Source: JAAYGD01 sp964428195
GTDB taxonomy: Bacteria; Bacillota_I; Bacilli_A; RF39; UBA660
Reading direction: 5' to 3'
NCBI GenBank assembly: GCA_964428195.1
Contig: CAYRXC010000001.1
Location: forward strand, 1 to 62,754
Length of the DNA stretch: 62,754 nt
Part shown: positions 1-7,690 of the stretch, in pieces
Numbering within the stretch: the first letter of the stretch is position 1
Layout of the letters: each line of letters begins with the position of its first letter
Notes under the pieces: model-generated
What the model saw: the letters and a program-made list of their open reading frames with translations, nothing else
Databases searched by the model: none
Told to the model about the DNA's origin: nothing
Position numbers and translations under genes: made by a program

Positions 1-6
1 TCTTAA

Positions 7-83
7 TGGGGCGACATATGGGAATCGAACCCACGAATACTAGAGCCACAATCTAGCGTGTTAACCACTTCACCAACATCGCC
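7..83 (-). tRNA. tRNA-His (GUG)
   Basis: The minus strand folds into a full cloverleaf: a 7-bp acceptor stem (GCGATGT with ATGTCGC), an anticodon stem CTAGA/TCTAG around the loop TTGTGGC (anticodon GTG, histidine), and a T arm with loop TTCGAAT. An extra G precedes the acceptor stem and faces C73, the G-1 identity element of tRNA-His. The CCA end is encoded (plus-strand 7-9). Confidence 0.96.
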
Positions 84-85
84 AT

Positions 86-117
86 ATAAAAAGCAACAAT
101 GCTATTATAGCATTGTT
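86..117 (-). terminator. Intrinsic terminator of the zinc-ribbon gene
   Basis: On the minus strand a 10-bp stem (AACAATGCTA with TAGCATTGTT, plus-strand 95-104 and 108-117, 3-nt loop) is followed by GCTTTTTAT. It lies just downstream of the zinc-ribbon gene and just before tRNA-His. Confidence 0.75.
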
Positions 118-135
118 ACTAAGAAATGACAATAA

Positions 136-309
136 TTATCTACGGCCGTTTCTGCTTGCTTTGTTTGCATCTCTACATGGTTTGCATCTAGTTGGTTCGT
201 TTTGAAAACCTTTTTCAGCATAAAACTCTTGTTCACCAGCAGTGAAAACGAATTCTTTACCACAATCTTTGCACGCCAAAGTCTTATCTTTGAATTCTTT
301 CTTATCCAT
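136..309 (-). CDS. Small zinc-ribbon protein (zf-trcl type)
   Basis: A 57-residue protein, basic at the C-terminus, with two zinc knuckles: CKDCGKEF near residues 13-20 and CKPC near 42-45, separated by a phenylalanine-rich segment (FVFTAGEQEFYAEKGF). This matches the 'probable zinc-ribbon domain' small proteins common in Clostridia and Bacilli; their function is unknown, and a nucleic-acid or ribosome-associated role is only a guess. An upstream in-frame ATG would give 74 residues, but AGGAGG sits 8 bases before the start chosen here (MDKKEF), and the longer version would run through that ribosome-binding site. It appears monocistronic, with its own terminator. Confidence 0.85.
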   Translation of the reverse strand: MDKKEFKDKTLACKDCGKEFVFTAGEQEFYAEKGFQNEPTRCKPCRDANKASRNGRR

Positions 310-432
310 TTGGAATCCTCCTTCTTTAAAAATATGGATTTTAATTATCTTACTTTCCATTTTATAAGGAGGTTCGGATCAAATTTAAAATCTACTAATG
401 ATTATAGCACTTTTTAAAAAGAAATCAAGTGA

Positions 433-1095
433 TTACCACCTAATTTCTTTTATATTGTTGTTTTTTAACAAATTATTGATCTTTGAGAATGGTTTGCTAC
501 CTTTAAATCCTTTATCATACGAAAATGGTGAAGGATGTACAGACTCGATTATACTATGTTTTTCATTTGTAATTAATGTTTTTTTTGTTCTTGCATAATT
601 TCCCCATAACACAAATACGATTGGAGAATCTCTTTCGTTTAATTTTGAAATGATGGAATCTGTAAATAATTCCCACCCAATATTTCTATGAGAAAGTGGT
701 TTATCCTTTTCTACAGTAAGTACTGAATTTAATAGAAGCACTCCTTGCTTTGCCCAATCCGATAAATCGGGATTGGTTCTTTCAACATTTATATCTTCTT
801 TTAGTTCTTTGAAAATATTCTTTAGGGATGGAGGAATCTTTACGTTTGAATTAACTGAAAAGCATAATCCATTTGCTTCCCCCTCTCCATGGTAAGGATC
901 TTGACCTAAAATCACAACTTTTACACATTTATAATCGGTATATCTTAAAGCTTTAAATAAGTCGTTTTTATTCGGGTATATAATTTTGCTTTTATTTTCA
1001 TTGTTGATGAACGATACTAGTTTTTTGAAATATTCTTTTTCAAGTTCTTCCGTTAATAATAAATCCCAACTATTTCCAAACACTTTACACCTCAT
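433..1095 (-). CDS. ung: Uracil-DNA glycosylase, family 1
   Basis: Removes uracil from DNA by hydrolysing the N-glycosidic bond, starting base-excision repair after cytosine deamination or dUMP incorporation. The water-activating motif GQDPYHG is at residues 64-70 and the DNA-intercalation motif HPSPFS at 187-192; the 220-residue length is normal for UNG. Its ATG overlaps the TGA of rlmH by four bases (ATGA), so it is translationally coupled as the last gene of the dnaB-walJ-rlmH-ung string. Next to the replicative helicase, a role in post-replication cleanup is natural. Confidence 0.97.
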   Translation of the reverse strand: MRCKVFGNSWDLLLTEELEKEYFKKLVSFINNENKSKIIYPNKNDLFKALRYTDYKCVKVVILGQDPYHGEGEANGLCFSVNSNVKIPPSLKNIFKELKEDINVERTNPDLSDWAKQGVLLLNSVLTVEKDKPLSHRNIGWELFTDSIISKLNERDSPIVFVLWGNYARTKKTLITNEKHSIIESVHPSPFSYDKGFKGSKPFSKINNLLKNNNIKEIRW

Positions 1096-1544
1096 TTATG
1101 ATATGACTCATTATTTATTATCTTGAAAGACCTATATATTTGCTCAAGAAGTATAAGTCTAAACAATTGATGTGGGAATGTAAATTGAGAAAATGACACA
1201 ATGTCATTGGACATTTTTTTTAACGAATTGCTAAGTCCGTGCGATCCTCCAATAACAAATAACAAATCCTTATGAATTAAATTTTTATCTATGTATTTTG
1301 AAAAATCAATCGAATTATATTGTTTCCCTTTTGAATCTAAAATTATTATATGGTCTCTTGGCTCTATATGTTTTATAATTCTTTCTGATTCTATAAGTAA
1401 ATTTTTGTCAGTGTCATCAAAGACTGATTCTCCTACTTCTATAATTTCTAGTTTTGAGTATTTTGTAATTCTCTTTTTGTAATCCTCTATTGCATCTCTT
1501 AAATATTTTTCTTTAATGTTTCCAACACATATTATCTTTATCAT
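1092..1544 (-). CDS. rlmH: 23S rRNA (pseudouridine-1915-N3)-methyltransferase RlmH
   Basis: SPOUT-class methyltransferase that N3-methylates pseudouridine 1915 in helix 69 of 23S rRNA on assembled ribosomes. The 150-residue protein starts MIKIICVGNIKEKYL, typical of the family. It carries the SAM-binding knot loop FVIGGSHGLS around residues 111-120 and ends with the conserved EQIYRSFKIINNESYHK tail needed for activity. It overlaps walJ upstream and ung downstream by four bases each. The walJ-rlmH pair is also adjacent in other Bacillota, supporting the call. Confidence 0.97.
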   Translation of the reverse strand: MIKIICVGNIKEKYLRDAIEDYKKRITKYSKLEIIEVGESVFDDTDKNLLIESERIIKHIEPRDHIIILDSKGKQYNSIDFSKYIDKNLIHKDLLFVIGGSHGLSNSLKKMSNDIVSFSQFTFPHQLFRLILLEQIYRSFKIINNESYHK

Positions 1545-2284
1545 ATTTCAAATACCTCTGTTGGCTCGTTTTGAAAAGCTGCTGTTATGTATATTTTTTT
1601 TGATTTAATTTTGGTTTTAATCTCATTTAACGCTATTTCTGGAGTATTATTTTCTTCACTAATATGAGCTAGAACAATATTTTTAGTGTTATTTCCGATT
1701 AATTGAGAAAGATAGTATGAACAAGCTTCATTTGATAAATGTCCTTTATCGCTAAGTATTCTTTGTTTTAAATAAAAAGGATATTTTCCGTTCATCAGCA
1801 TTTCTATATCGTGATTGCTTTCTATAATATACATCTCTTTATTTTCTAATAAAGGAAAATGTTTTGTATTAATATATCCGGTATCCGTAATATAAACTAC
1901 TTTTTCGTTTAATATAAAACCATATGACTCGGAGTCGTGTGAGTTTTTTATTATCTTTATTGATAAATCTTCCAAATCCATTTCTTTTTTGAAATATACT
2001 AATTTTGGTTCTTTTATTTGTTTTCTTATTTCTGATTCCATTTTAGGACTTATTATAAGTTGTGTATTATATTTGCTAATAAATTTTTTTAATCCAATTA
2101 TATGATCAGAATGAGTGTGAGTAATAATTATATAATTAATATCTTTTGGATTTACTTCAATATTATTTAATTTCTCTTCTATATAACTTAAAGATAATCC
2201 TAAATCAATTAGAATTCTAGTATTGTTTTCTTCTATATAAGTTGAATTTCCTTTTGAACCACTTGCCAGTACTACTATTTTCAT
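1541..2284 (-). CDS. walJ: MBL-fold metallo-hydrolase, WalJ/YycJ family
   Basis: Metallo-beta-lactamase fold protein of 247 residues. It opens with the family signature MKIVVLASGSKGNS and has the metal motif HTHSDH at residues 56-61, with further ligands expected at the DTGY and AHISEE segments. YycJ/WalJ proteins are thought to be DNA exonucleases that help coordinate replication or mismatch repair with cell division; the substrate is not proven. In Bacillus it belongs to the walRK operon, but no walRKHI genes are seen here. Instead it sits between dnaB and rlmH, overlapping both by ATGA, which suggests a replication-linked role. Confidence 0.93.
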   Translation of the reverse strand: MKIVVLASGSKGNSTYIEENNTRILIDLGLSLSYIEEKLNNIEVNPKDINYIIITHTHSDHIIGLKKFISKYNTQLIISPKMESEIRKQIKEPKLVYFKKEMDLEDLSIKIIKNSHDSESYGFILNEKVVYITDTGYINTKHFPLLENKEMYIIESNHDIEMLMNGKYPFYLKQRILSDKGHLSNEACSYYLSQLIGNNTKNIVLAHISEENNTPEIALNEIKTKIKSKKIYITAAFQNEPTEVFEI

Positions 2285-3618
2285 TCTTCTTCCACATACC
2301 CAATAAATGTGCTAGTATTCTTTTTGAAAAACAATTTAACAGTATTAGTAATACCATTTCTGTTTTTTCCAACTATAAACTCAACAACACTATTATTGTT
2401 TTCCAATCTAGACTCTTTATTATAATAATCATCTCTATATAAGAACGCTACTATATCAGCATCTTGTTCGATAGAACCAGATTCTCTTAAATCACTCATC
2501 AATGGTCTTTTATCTTCCCTAGTATCAACAGCTCTAGATAGTTGAGCACAAGCAATTATTGGAACATTTAATTCCAATGATAGTTCTTTTAATGATCTAG
2601 ATATTTCTGCTACTTCTTGTTGCCTATTATCACTACGCTTTCCGCTTACATTAATTAGCTGTAAATAATCTATAATAATTATTTCTAATCCTTCTTCTGA
2701 AGCCGCTAATCTTCTGCATTTTGCTCTTATTTCTCCAACGGTTATTCCGGGAGTATCGTCGATTTTTAAATTTGTATTGGCTAGTTGACTTATAGCTTCG
2801 TTAACCCTTTTCCAATCATTATTTTCTAATTTGCCTGTTCTAATCTTATAACCATCGATTTGGCCAACAGAGCTTATCATACGCATAGCTAATTGTTCTG
2901 CATTCATTTCAAGATTGAAAACAGCTACCGCTTTCTTTGTATAAGATGCTACATTAGTAGCTATGTTTAATACAAATGCTGTTTTACCCATACCAGGTCT
3001 TGCAGCAACTATTACAAGTTCATTTTCATGGAACCCGGTTGTAAGTTTATCAATATCATGAAAACCACTTGCCACTCCTGTTATATCGCTTCCTGCTTCT
3101 GACAATTTTTCTAGATTTGCTTGTGCTCTAAACAATACATCCTGTATATTTTTAAATTCAGTTGATCTTCTGTTTTTAACTACGTTTAGTATCTTTCTTT
3201 CTGCATCATCTAACATTTCACCGATTTCTTCTGATTCAGAATATGCATTTGTAACTATATTTGTGGCAGTATCGATAAGATTTCTTAGCAAAGCTTTCTC
3301 TTTTACTATTCCAATATAGTATTCAATGTTTGCTGCAGTAGGAACAGAGTTTACTAAATCCAGTAAATATTCTGCACTTAAAGAAGATGAAAAATATTTT
3401 TTCTTCTTGAGTCTATCGGATAATGTCGTAATGTCTACAGCAACGTCTTCTAAGTACATTTCTTTTAATACTTCATATATCTTTGAATTATCAGTTGAAT
3501 AAAATGAATCTTTTTCAAGATCTTCTGTAACTTTTTGAAGAGCAGCCTTTGAAATCAGTGCCGATCCTATTACTGATTGCTCAGCATCTATATTTTGTGG
3601 TAATTTTCTGTCAGTCAT
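2281..3618 (-). CDS. dnaB: Replicative DNA helicase DnaB
   Basis: Hexameric 5'-3' helicase that unwinds the fork and recruits primase (called DnaC in Bacillus). The 445-residue protein has the N-terminal collar domain (about 1-105), a linker helix and a RecA-like C-terminal domain. That domain has Walker A ARPGMGKTA at 206-214, Walker B IIIIDYLQLI, and the Arg-finger region DLRESGSIEQDAD. No intein is present. It starts ten bases after the rplI stop and its TGA overlaps the walJ start. The rplI-dnaB pairing is standard in Bacillota. Confidence 0.98.
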   Translation of the reverse strand: MTDRKLPQNIDAEQSVIGSALISKAALQKVTEDLEKDSFYSTDNSKIYEVLKEMYLEDVAVDITTLSDRLKKKKYFSSSLSAEYLLDLVNSVPTAANIEYYIGIVKEKALLRNLIDTATNIVTNAYSESEEIGEMLDDAERKILNVVKNRRSTEFKNIQDVLFRAQANLEKLSEAGSDITGVASGFHDIDKLTTGFHENELVIVAARPGMGKTAFVLNIATNVASYTKKAVAVFNLEMNAEQLAMRMISSVGQIDGYKIRTGKLENNDWKRVNEAISQLANTNLKIDDTPGITVGEIRAKCRRLAASEEGLEIIIIDYLQLINVSGKRSDNRQQEVAEISRSLKELSLELNVPIIACAQLSRAVDTREDKRPLMSDLRESGSIEQDADIVAFLYRDDYYNKESRLENNNSVVEFIVGKNRNGITNTVKLFFKKNTSTFIGYVEEE

Positions 3619-3627
3619 AATTCACCT

Positions 3628-4068
3628 CTATTCTTTAATAAGTTGAACTCTAATTGTAAAATTTACTTCTTTATGAAGGGCTATTTTCACATCATGAAAT
3701 CCAAGAGAATCTATTGATTTTGCATCAATATATTTTTTATCTATATCAAAATTAAGTTTTTTTAGTTCCTCGGATATTTGTTTTGATGTAACACTCCCAA
3801 ATACTTTTTCTTCTTTTCCTGTTTTAACAACGAATTTTATTATTTTATTTTCTAATTCATCTTTAATTTTGTTAAGTTTATTTATTTCTTCTTTTTCGTT
3901 TTCAGCTCTTTGTTTAATTTCTGTGCTAAGTTTTTCTTTGCTGTATTCAGTATACTTAACTGCATACCCTTCCTTTATTAAATAATTATTTGCATAACCG
4001 TCTTTTACTTCTCTTATTTCGTCTTTTTTTCCTTGTCCTTTTAAATCTTTAATGAATATTACTTTCAT
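3628..4068 (-). CDS. rplI: 50S ribosomal protein L9
   Basis: Binds domain V of 23S rRNA near the L1 stalk and helps maintain reading frame. The N-terminal RNA-binding domain (MKVIFIKDLKGQGKKDEI..GYANNYLI) is textbook. A long lysine/glutamate-rich connecting helix (about residues 42-75) and a C-terminal domain (FGSVTSKQISEELK) follow. Its 146 residues are typical. It heads the transcript rplI-dnaB-walJ-rlmH-ung, with a terminator for the preceding gene and a plausible promoter just upstream. Confidence 0.97.
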   Translation of the reverse strand: MKVIFIKDLKGQGKKDEIREVKDGYANNYLIKEGYAVKYTEYSKEKLSTEIKQRAENEKEEINKLNKIKDELENKIIKFVVKTGKEEKVFGSVTSKQISEELKKLNFDIDKKYIDAKSIDSLGFHDVKIALHKEVNFTIRVQLIKE

Positions 4069-4099
4069 ATTTTCACCTCACAGATTTCTTTGTATATTT

Positions 4100-4105
4100 A
4101 TTATA
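4100..4105 (-). promoter_or_regulatory. Candidate -10 element for rplI-dnaB
   Basis: Minus-strand TATAAT lies about 32 bases before the rplI start codon, in the 76-bp gap after the upstream terminator. I see no good -35 hexamer at the right distance, so the promoter is inferred mainly from the -10 box and its position. Confidence 0.45.
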
Positions 4106-4120
4106 CTACAATTAGATAAA

Positions 4121-4150
4121 TAAAAAAGAAAAAGTAACTAAAAGTTACTT
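4121..4150 (-). terminator. Terminator of the DHH phosphodiesterase gene
   Basis: On the minus strand the stem AAGTAACT/AGTTACTT (plus-strand 4132-4139 and 4143-4150) with a 3-nt loop is followed by a T-rich run TTTCTTTTTT. The TAA stop codon is part of the stem. Confidence 0.8.
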
Positions 4151-5110
4151 ACTTAGTTCTTCAAATAATACTTTTTTTACTTCTTCCATATTTTTGTTTT
4201 TTATTTGGGCAGCGGCTTCAGTATAATGACCCCCACCATTAAATTTTTTCATAATTTTTTGAACATCCATTTTCCCTAAAGATCTTGCACTAATTCCAAT
4301 TTCGTTATTGGATATAAATCCTAATACAAACGAGGCTTCAACACCATTGAATGTTAGTAAAGTATCAGCTGACTTTGCCAATTCATCATTATCATAAATA
4401 ATGTTTTCGATTGCAGCTACTACAATTTTTTGATTTAAAAATGTTGCTGATTTAATTATCTCTTGTCTTTTAATATATTCGTTATAATCTTGTTTAAATA
4501 AGTACTGAATGTCCGTATGATCAGCCCCCATTTTTTTCAATATGCTTGCTGCTTCAAACGTGTTGTTTGTTGTTTTTATATAAAATCTATTTGTATCTAC
4601 CATTATTCCGCCCAACATTATAGATGCTATATAACTTGGTATATATATGTTTAAATCTATCAATATATCTGCTATTATTTCACAGCTGCTCGATTCATCT
4701 GGATTAATATAGGAATATAAATAATCTGAATCTTTTTTTATTTCTTTTATATGATGATCTATGATAATTTTTCTTTTTATTTTGTTATATACTTTCTCAT
4801 TTTGAATTCTTTCTTTTTTGTTTGTGTCTATTATAACCAATAATGAATCTTTATTTGTTGATAATTCTTCGTATTTTAATATAGGAATATTATATTCTAA
4901 TTCATTTATTTTATTAAGTGCTGTAATTACGCCTTGTTCGTTTGAGTCATCGTCTATTAAAACATATGTTTCTTTATCCATCTTTGATGAAATATAGAAA
5001 AAACCCAAGATAGATCCAAGCGCATCTAAATCTAAATCTTTGTGTGCAGTAATTATTACATTGCTCGAATCTTTTAATAATTCCTCAATTTTTAATGAAT
5101 TTATTTTCAT
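4145..5110 (-). CDS. Stand-alone DHH/DHHA1 phosphodiesterase in the gdpP position
   Basis: Likely Mn-dependent phosphodiesterase acting on c-di-AMP or on pApA/nanoRNA. The DHH domain has HKDLDLDALG at residues 23-32, IIDTN near 93-97 and DHH at 118-120. An LGGIMVDTNRF segment follows, and the DHHA1 domain has NGGGHYTEAAA near 291-301. The wording is closest to the catalytic half of GdpP, and the neighbourhood (next to rplI and dnaB) is that of gdpP. GdpP, however, normally has about 650 residues with two membrane helices, a PAS-like domain and a degenerate GGDEF domain first. Here the protein starts directly at the DHH domain (321 residues) and has no membrane segment. The upstream gene is hpf, so no detached N-terminal half is visible. 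It could equally act like a soluble PDE2/NrnA enzyme. Confidence 0.85.
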   Translation of the reverse strand: MKINSLKIEELLKDSSNVIITAHKDLDLDALGSILGFFYISSKMDKETYVLIDDDSNEQGVITALNKINELEYNIPILKYEELSTNKDSLLVIIDTNKKERIQNEKVYNKIKRKIIIDHHIKEIKKDSDYLYSYINPDESSSCEIIADILIDLNIYIPSYIASIMLGGIMVDTNRFYIKTTNNTFEAASILKKMGADHTDIQYLFKQDYNEYIKRQEIIKSATFLNQKIVVAAIENIIYDNDELAKSADTLLTFNGVEASFVLGFISNNEIGISARSLGKMDVQKIMKKFNGGGHYTEAAAQIKNKNMEEVKKVLFEELSK

Positions 5111-5125
5111 AATTACTTCCTTTAA

Positions 5126-5647
5126 CTACTCTACTTCTATAATTCCATAATCCTTATCTTTTCTTAAGTATATTACTTTAATTTTGCCATCAAATCCATC
5201 CTTAAAAATATAAAAATCATGTCCAAGCATATCCATTTGCAACATTGCTTCTTCTTCGCTCATTGGTTTTGTATCAATCGTTTTTCTTTTTGTAATTTTT
5301 TGTGCTTGCTCCTCTGTTTCTTTGATTGTTTTAAATTCCATTATTTTTTCTTTATCTATTTGTTTAATTCTTTCTTTGTTCTTTCTTATTTGTCTTTCTA
5401 TTTTATCCATCACTATATCTATTGCGGCATATAAATCTTCTTGTGATTCTTCGTTTCTTATTAGAATGTTTTTTGTAGGAATTGTTACTTCAATTATTTG
5501 ATTGTGACCTCTAAGTCTCAAAATTATATTTGCAGTAATATCTTCGGGATTTTTAAAATATTTGTCGACTTTTTCAAGTTTAGATTCAATATACTCCTTA
5601 ATTGATTTTGTGATAGTTATATCCTTACTTCGTATTAAACTTTTCAT
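5126..5647 (-). CDS. hpf: Long-form ribosome hibernation promoting factor
   Basis: Dimerises 70S ribosomes into inactive 100S particles in stationary phase or stress. Residues 1-100 form the S30AE domain (SIKEYIESKLEKVDKYF..IILRLRGH). A charged linker (KERIKQIDKEKIMEFKTIKE) leads to the C-terminal dimerisation domain (PMSEEEAMLQMDMLGHDFYIF). At 173 residues it is the long HPF typical of Bacillota rather than the short gamma-proteobacterial type. It lies between the tagO-like gene and the DHH phosphodiesterase, with a terminator upstream and AGGAGG at its start. Confidence 0.95.
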   Translation of the reverse strand: MKSLIRSKDITITKSIKEYIESKLEKVDKYFKNPEDITANIILRLRGHNQIIEVTIPTKNILIRNEESQEDLYAAIDIVMDKIERQIRKNKERIKQIDKEKIMEFKTIKETEEQAQKITKRKTIDTKPMSEEEAMLQMDMLGHDFYIFKDGFDGKIKVIYLRKDKDYGIIEVE

Positions 5648-5683
5648 TGTATCCTCCTTAAGTAAATATTATCATAATATCAA

Positions 5684-5708
5684 TAAAAAAACCACTCTAT
5701 TAGTGGTT
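5684..5708 (-). terminator. Terminator of the tagO-like gene
   Basis: Minus-strand AACCACT (5702-5708 on plus as agtggtt) pairs with AGTGGTT (5690-5696) across a 5-nt loop and is followed by seven or more T. The stop codon of the transferase is in the loop/stem boundary. Confidence 0.85.
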
Positions 5709-6728
5709 CTTATCTGTCAACTTCTTTCGATAAACGAGTATAACACTTAGTATTATTATAAGCAAACAACAATAAATAAATATTCCGGTCTTTTGACTTG
5801 AAACAGAGTAGATTATCGATGCAAATGCAAAGAATATGTCCATAATATATATAATTATTACTGTGTTTCTATGGCTAAAACCAAAATCCAATAATCTATG
5901 ATGTAAATGTTTTTTATCTGCAACTGAAATGGATTTTCTTTCTTTTAATCTACGTAAAATTACTAAAAGAGTGTCAAATATAGGAATAGCCATAATAAAT
6001 ATTGGAACAACAAATGAGGTAATTGTAACAACTTTAAATCCAAGAATAGCTATTATAGCAATTATGTACCCCAAAAACATTGCACCACTATCTCCTAAAT
6101 ATATTTTAGCGGGATAGAAATTGTGAACTAAAAAGCCTGCCGTAGATCCAATCATTATCAATGTTAAATATATATCTAGTCCATTTGATTTTTGTTGAAT
6201 TAACGCAATTATAGTAATTGTAATGAAGAAAATTTCTGATAACCCTGCTGCAAGCCCATCTAGTCCATCAATAAAATTTAATACATTTATCATACCAACT
6301 ATAAATAATATAGTAACGATGTGGGAAAACATGCCAAAATCAATATAGATACCAAAAGCATCTACTTTTTCTATTAATAATCCTCCATATATAGTAACAA
6401 TTAAAGCACCTATTAGTTGTCCCAAAAATTTATGTTTTGGTTTAATGGGATTAATATCATCAACTATTCCAGTAAACAAAATTACAATTCCTCCCAATAT
6501 AATAGCAATCATATCTGTTATTTTATCTGAAAATAACATATATCCAAGTATAAATGTAAAAAATATTACAGCTCCTCCTAATGTAGGCATTGGAATTTTA
6601 TTTATTCTTCTCTTGTTCGGTTTATCAATTGATTTAATATGAAATGCAATTTTTTTCATTAAAGGAGTAATTAATAATGAAATAAGAAAAGTTGTTACAA
6701 TTACAATAATAATATCTTTTGTGTTCAT
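5700..6728 (-). CDS. tagO: Undecaprenyl-phosphate GlcNAc-1-phosphate transferase, TagO/WecA type
   Basis: Polytopic membrane enzyme (342 residues, about ten hydrophobic helices) that moves a sugar-1-phosphate from a UDP-sugar to undecaprenyl phosphate, the first step of teichoic acid or related wall polymer synthesis. Catalytic motifs are in place: DDINPIKPKHK with Asp90/Asp91, NFIDGLDGLA at 151-160, LGDSG at 211-215 and the cytoplasmic loop KKHLHHRLL that separates TagO/WecA from MraY. The presence of a wall-polymer initiator argues for a walled cell. It is preceded by a DUF1146 gene and ends in its own terminator. Confidence 0.93.
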   Translation of the reverse strand: MNTKDIIIVIVTTFLISLLITPLMKKIAFHIKSIDKPNKRRINKIPMPTLGGAVIFFTFILGYMLFSDKITDMIAIILGGIVILFTGIVDDINPIKPKHKFLGQLIGALIVTIYGGLLIEKVDAFGIYIDFGMFSHIVTILFIVGMINVLNFIDGLDGLAAGLSEIFFITITIIALIQQKSNGLDIYLTLIMIGSTAGFLVHNFYPAKIYLGDSGAMFLGYIIAIIAILGFKVVTITSFVVPIFIMAIPIFDTLLVILRRLKERKSISVADKKHLHHRLLDFGFSHRNTVIIIYIMDIFFAFASIIYSVSSQKTGIFIYCCLLIIILSVILVYRKKLTDKNH

Positions 6729-6743
6729 ATTTTGAATATCCTT

Positions 6744-6944
6744 TCATTTAATCGTGGAAGTAATTTGATAAAATTCGGAAAAGAATTGAACTATTAAATA
6801 AGTCATAGATATTGAAAGAAATATATACATTATTTTAATTTGATTTTCACTGTTTTTTTTGAATGCGCCTTCTATTCTTAAAGCACTAATTGACCACATA
6901 GAAATTGGCAATATAATCAAATATAAGATAATTTTAATGTTCAT
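6744..6944 (-). CDS. DUF1146 small membrane protein (YwzB-like)
   Basis: A 66-residue protein with two hydrophobic helices (about residues 4-20 and 38-58) separated by a basic loop containing KKNSENQIKIMYIFLSIS. The layout and wording match DUF1146 (Bacillus YwzB), a membrane protein of unknown function commonly near murA and ATP synthase genes. Its start overlaps the end of rpiB by 11 bases, so it is probably translated from the same message. Confidence 0.82.
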   Translation of the reverse strand: MNIKIILYLIILPISMWSISALRIEGAFKKNSENQIKIMYIFLSISMTYLIVQFFSEFYQITSTIK

Positions 6945-7374
6945 TTTCGATTTCCTTTATTTTGTTTATTCTTCTTATGTGTCTTTCTTCTAGTGGTTTT
7001 GTATCTGATAAAATAATATTAATTATTTTTATTGCTTTTAAGAATGACATACTTCCACTAATAGCTACTGAGTTGATTCCATTGTGTTCTTTTGAAATTT
7101 TAATTTCTTCTATACTATCTATTTTTGCACAATATATTCCTTTAATTTTGTTTAGAGAAATTGACATTCCTATTCCTGTTTTACAAATTGCAACTCCAAA
7201 GTCAACTTCTTTATTGTTTATTGCGTTTCCAAGCAAATAAGCATGGTCAGGATAATCTACAGCCTCTTCGTTTGAAGAACCATAATCAATTATTTTAATT
7301 TTATTCTCAAAATGCTTTATTATTTTTTTCTTTAAATTAAAACCACCATGATCAGAAGCAATTCCAATAATCAT
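6934..7374 (-). CDS. rpiB: Ribose-5-phosphate isomerase B-like protein
   Basis: Interconverts ribose-5-phosphate and ribulose-5-phosphate in the pentose phosphate pathway. The 146-residue protein has the RpiB fold signature: SDHGGFNLK at residues 7-15, DYGS at 30-33, VDYPDHA at 39-45, and RHIRRINKI near 131-139. The active-site loop reads CKTGIGMS with Cys64. In most RpiB proteins the residue after this Cys is Gly, so the Lys65 here is unusual. HNGIN (97-101) replaces the usual HNDAN. The fold call is secure; substrate preference (ribose against allose or galactose-6-phosphate) is less so. Confidence 0.9.
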   Translation of the reverse strand: MIIGIASDHGGFNLKKKIIKHFENKIKIIDYGSSNEEAVDYPDHAYLLGNAINNKEVDFGVAICKTGIGMSISLNKIKGIYCAKIDSIEEIKISKEHNGINSVAISGSMSFLKAIKIINIILSDTKPLEERHIRRINKIKEIENEH

Positions 7375-7402
7375 AATATATACCTCCGTCTTTAATTATA
7401 CA

Positions 7403-7429
7403 ACAAAAAAAGATAATATTCATTATCTT
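7403..7429 (-). terminator. Terminator of rpmE
   Basis: Minus-strand AAGATAAT/ATTATCTT stem (plus 7410-7417 and 7422-7429) with a 4-nt loop and a run of seven T. The rpmE stop codon begins within the stem. Confidence 0.85.
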
Positions 7430-7628
7430 ATTTTTCTAATCCATGTTTTTTATTAAATTTTTCAACACGACCAGTTTTAGATGTTCTTACTTGTTTTCCT
7501 GTGAAAAATGGATGACATTCCGAACATACTTCAACACGAATTTCTTGAGTAGTTGACTTTGTATCGAATGAAGCTCCACATGCACAAGTTACTTTGGTAT
7601 CTTTAAAAATACCTTCTTTTTTACTCAT
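7428..7628 (-). CDS. rpmE: 50S ribosomal protein L31, zinc-binding type
   Basis: Part of the large subunit bridging to the small-subunit head. The 66-residue protein keeps the zinc ligands of the C+ form: CACG at residues 15-18 and CSEC at 36-39, followed by HPFFTGKQ, the family hallmark. Zinc-type L31 is often swapped for a zinc-free paralogue under zinc starvation; no second copy is in this window. It has its own strong promoter and terminator, so it is expressed as a single-gene unit. Confidence 0.97.
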   Translation of the reverse strand: MSKKEGIFKDTKVTCACGASFDTKSTTQEIRVEVCSECHPFFTGKQVRTSKTGRVEKFNKKHGLEK

Positions 7629-7658
7629 GACAACCTCCTATATAAATAAGCAAGATAT

Positions 7659-7687
7659 AGTATATCATTATAAAATATAATAATCAA
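7659..7687 (-). promoter_or_regulatory. Promoter of rpmE
   Basis: Minus-strand TTGATT (plus 7682-7687), 17-bp spacer, TATACT (7659-7664) preceded by TG as an extended -10. AGGAGG follows before the rpmE ATG. Confidence 0.75.
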
Positions 7688-7690
7688 GAA

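Noticed and set aside
202..598. Small plus-strand frames opposite the zinc-ribbon gene and the ung 3' end
   Set aside because: No ribosome-binding site or promoter; composition is the antisense of the genes on the other strand.
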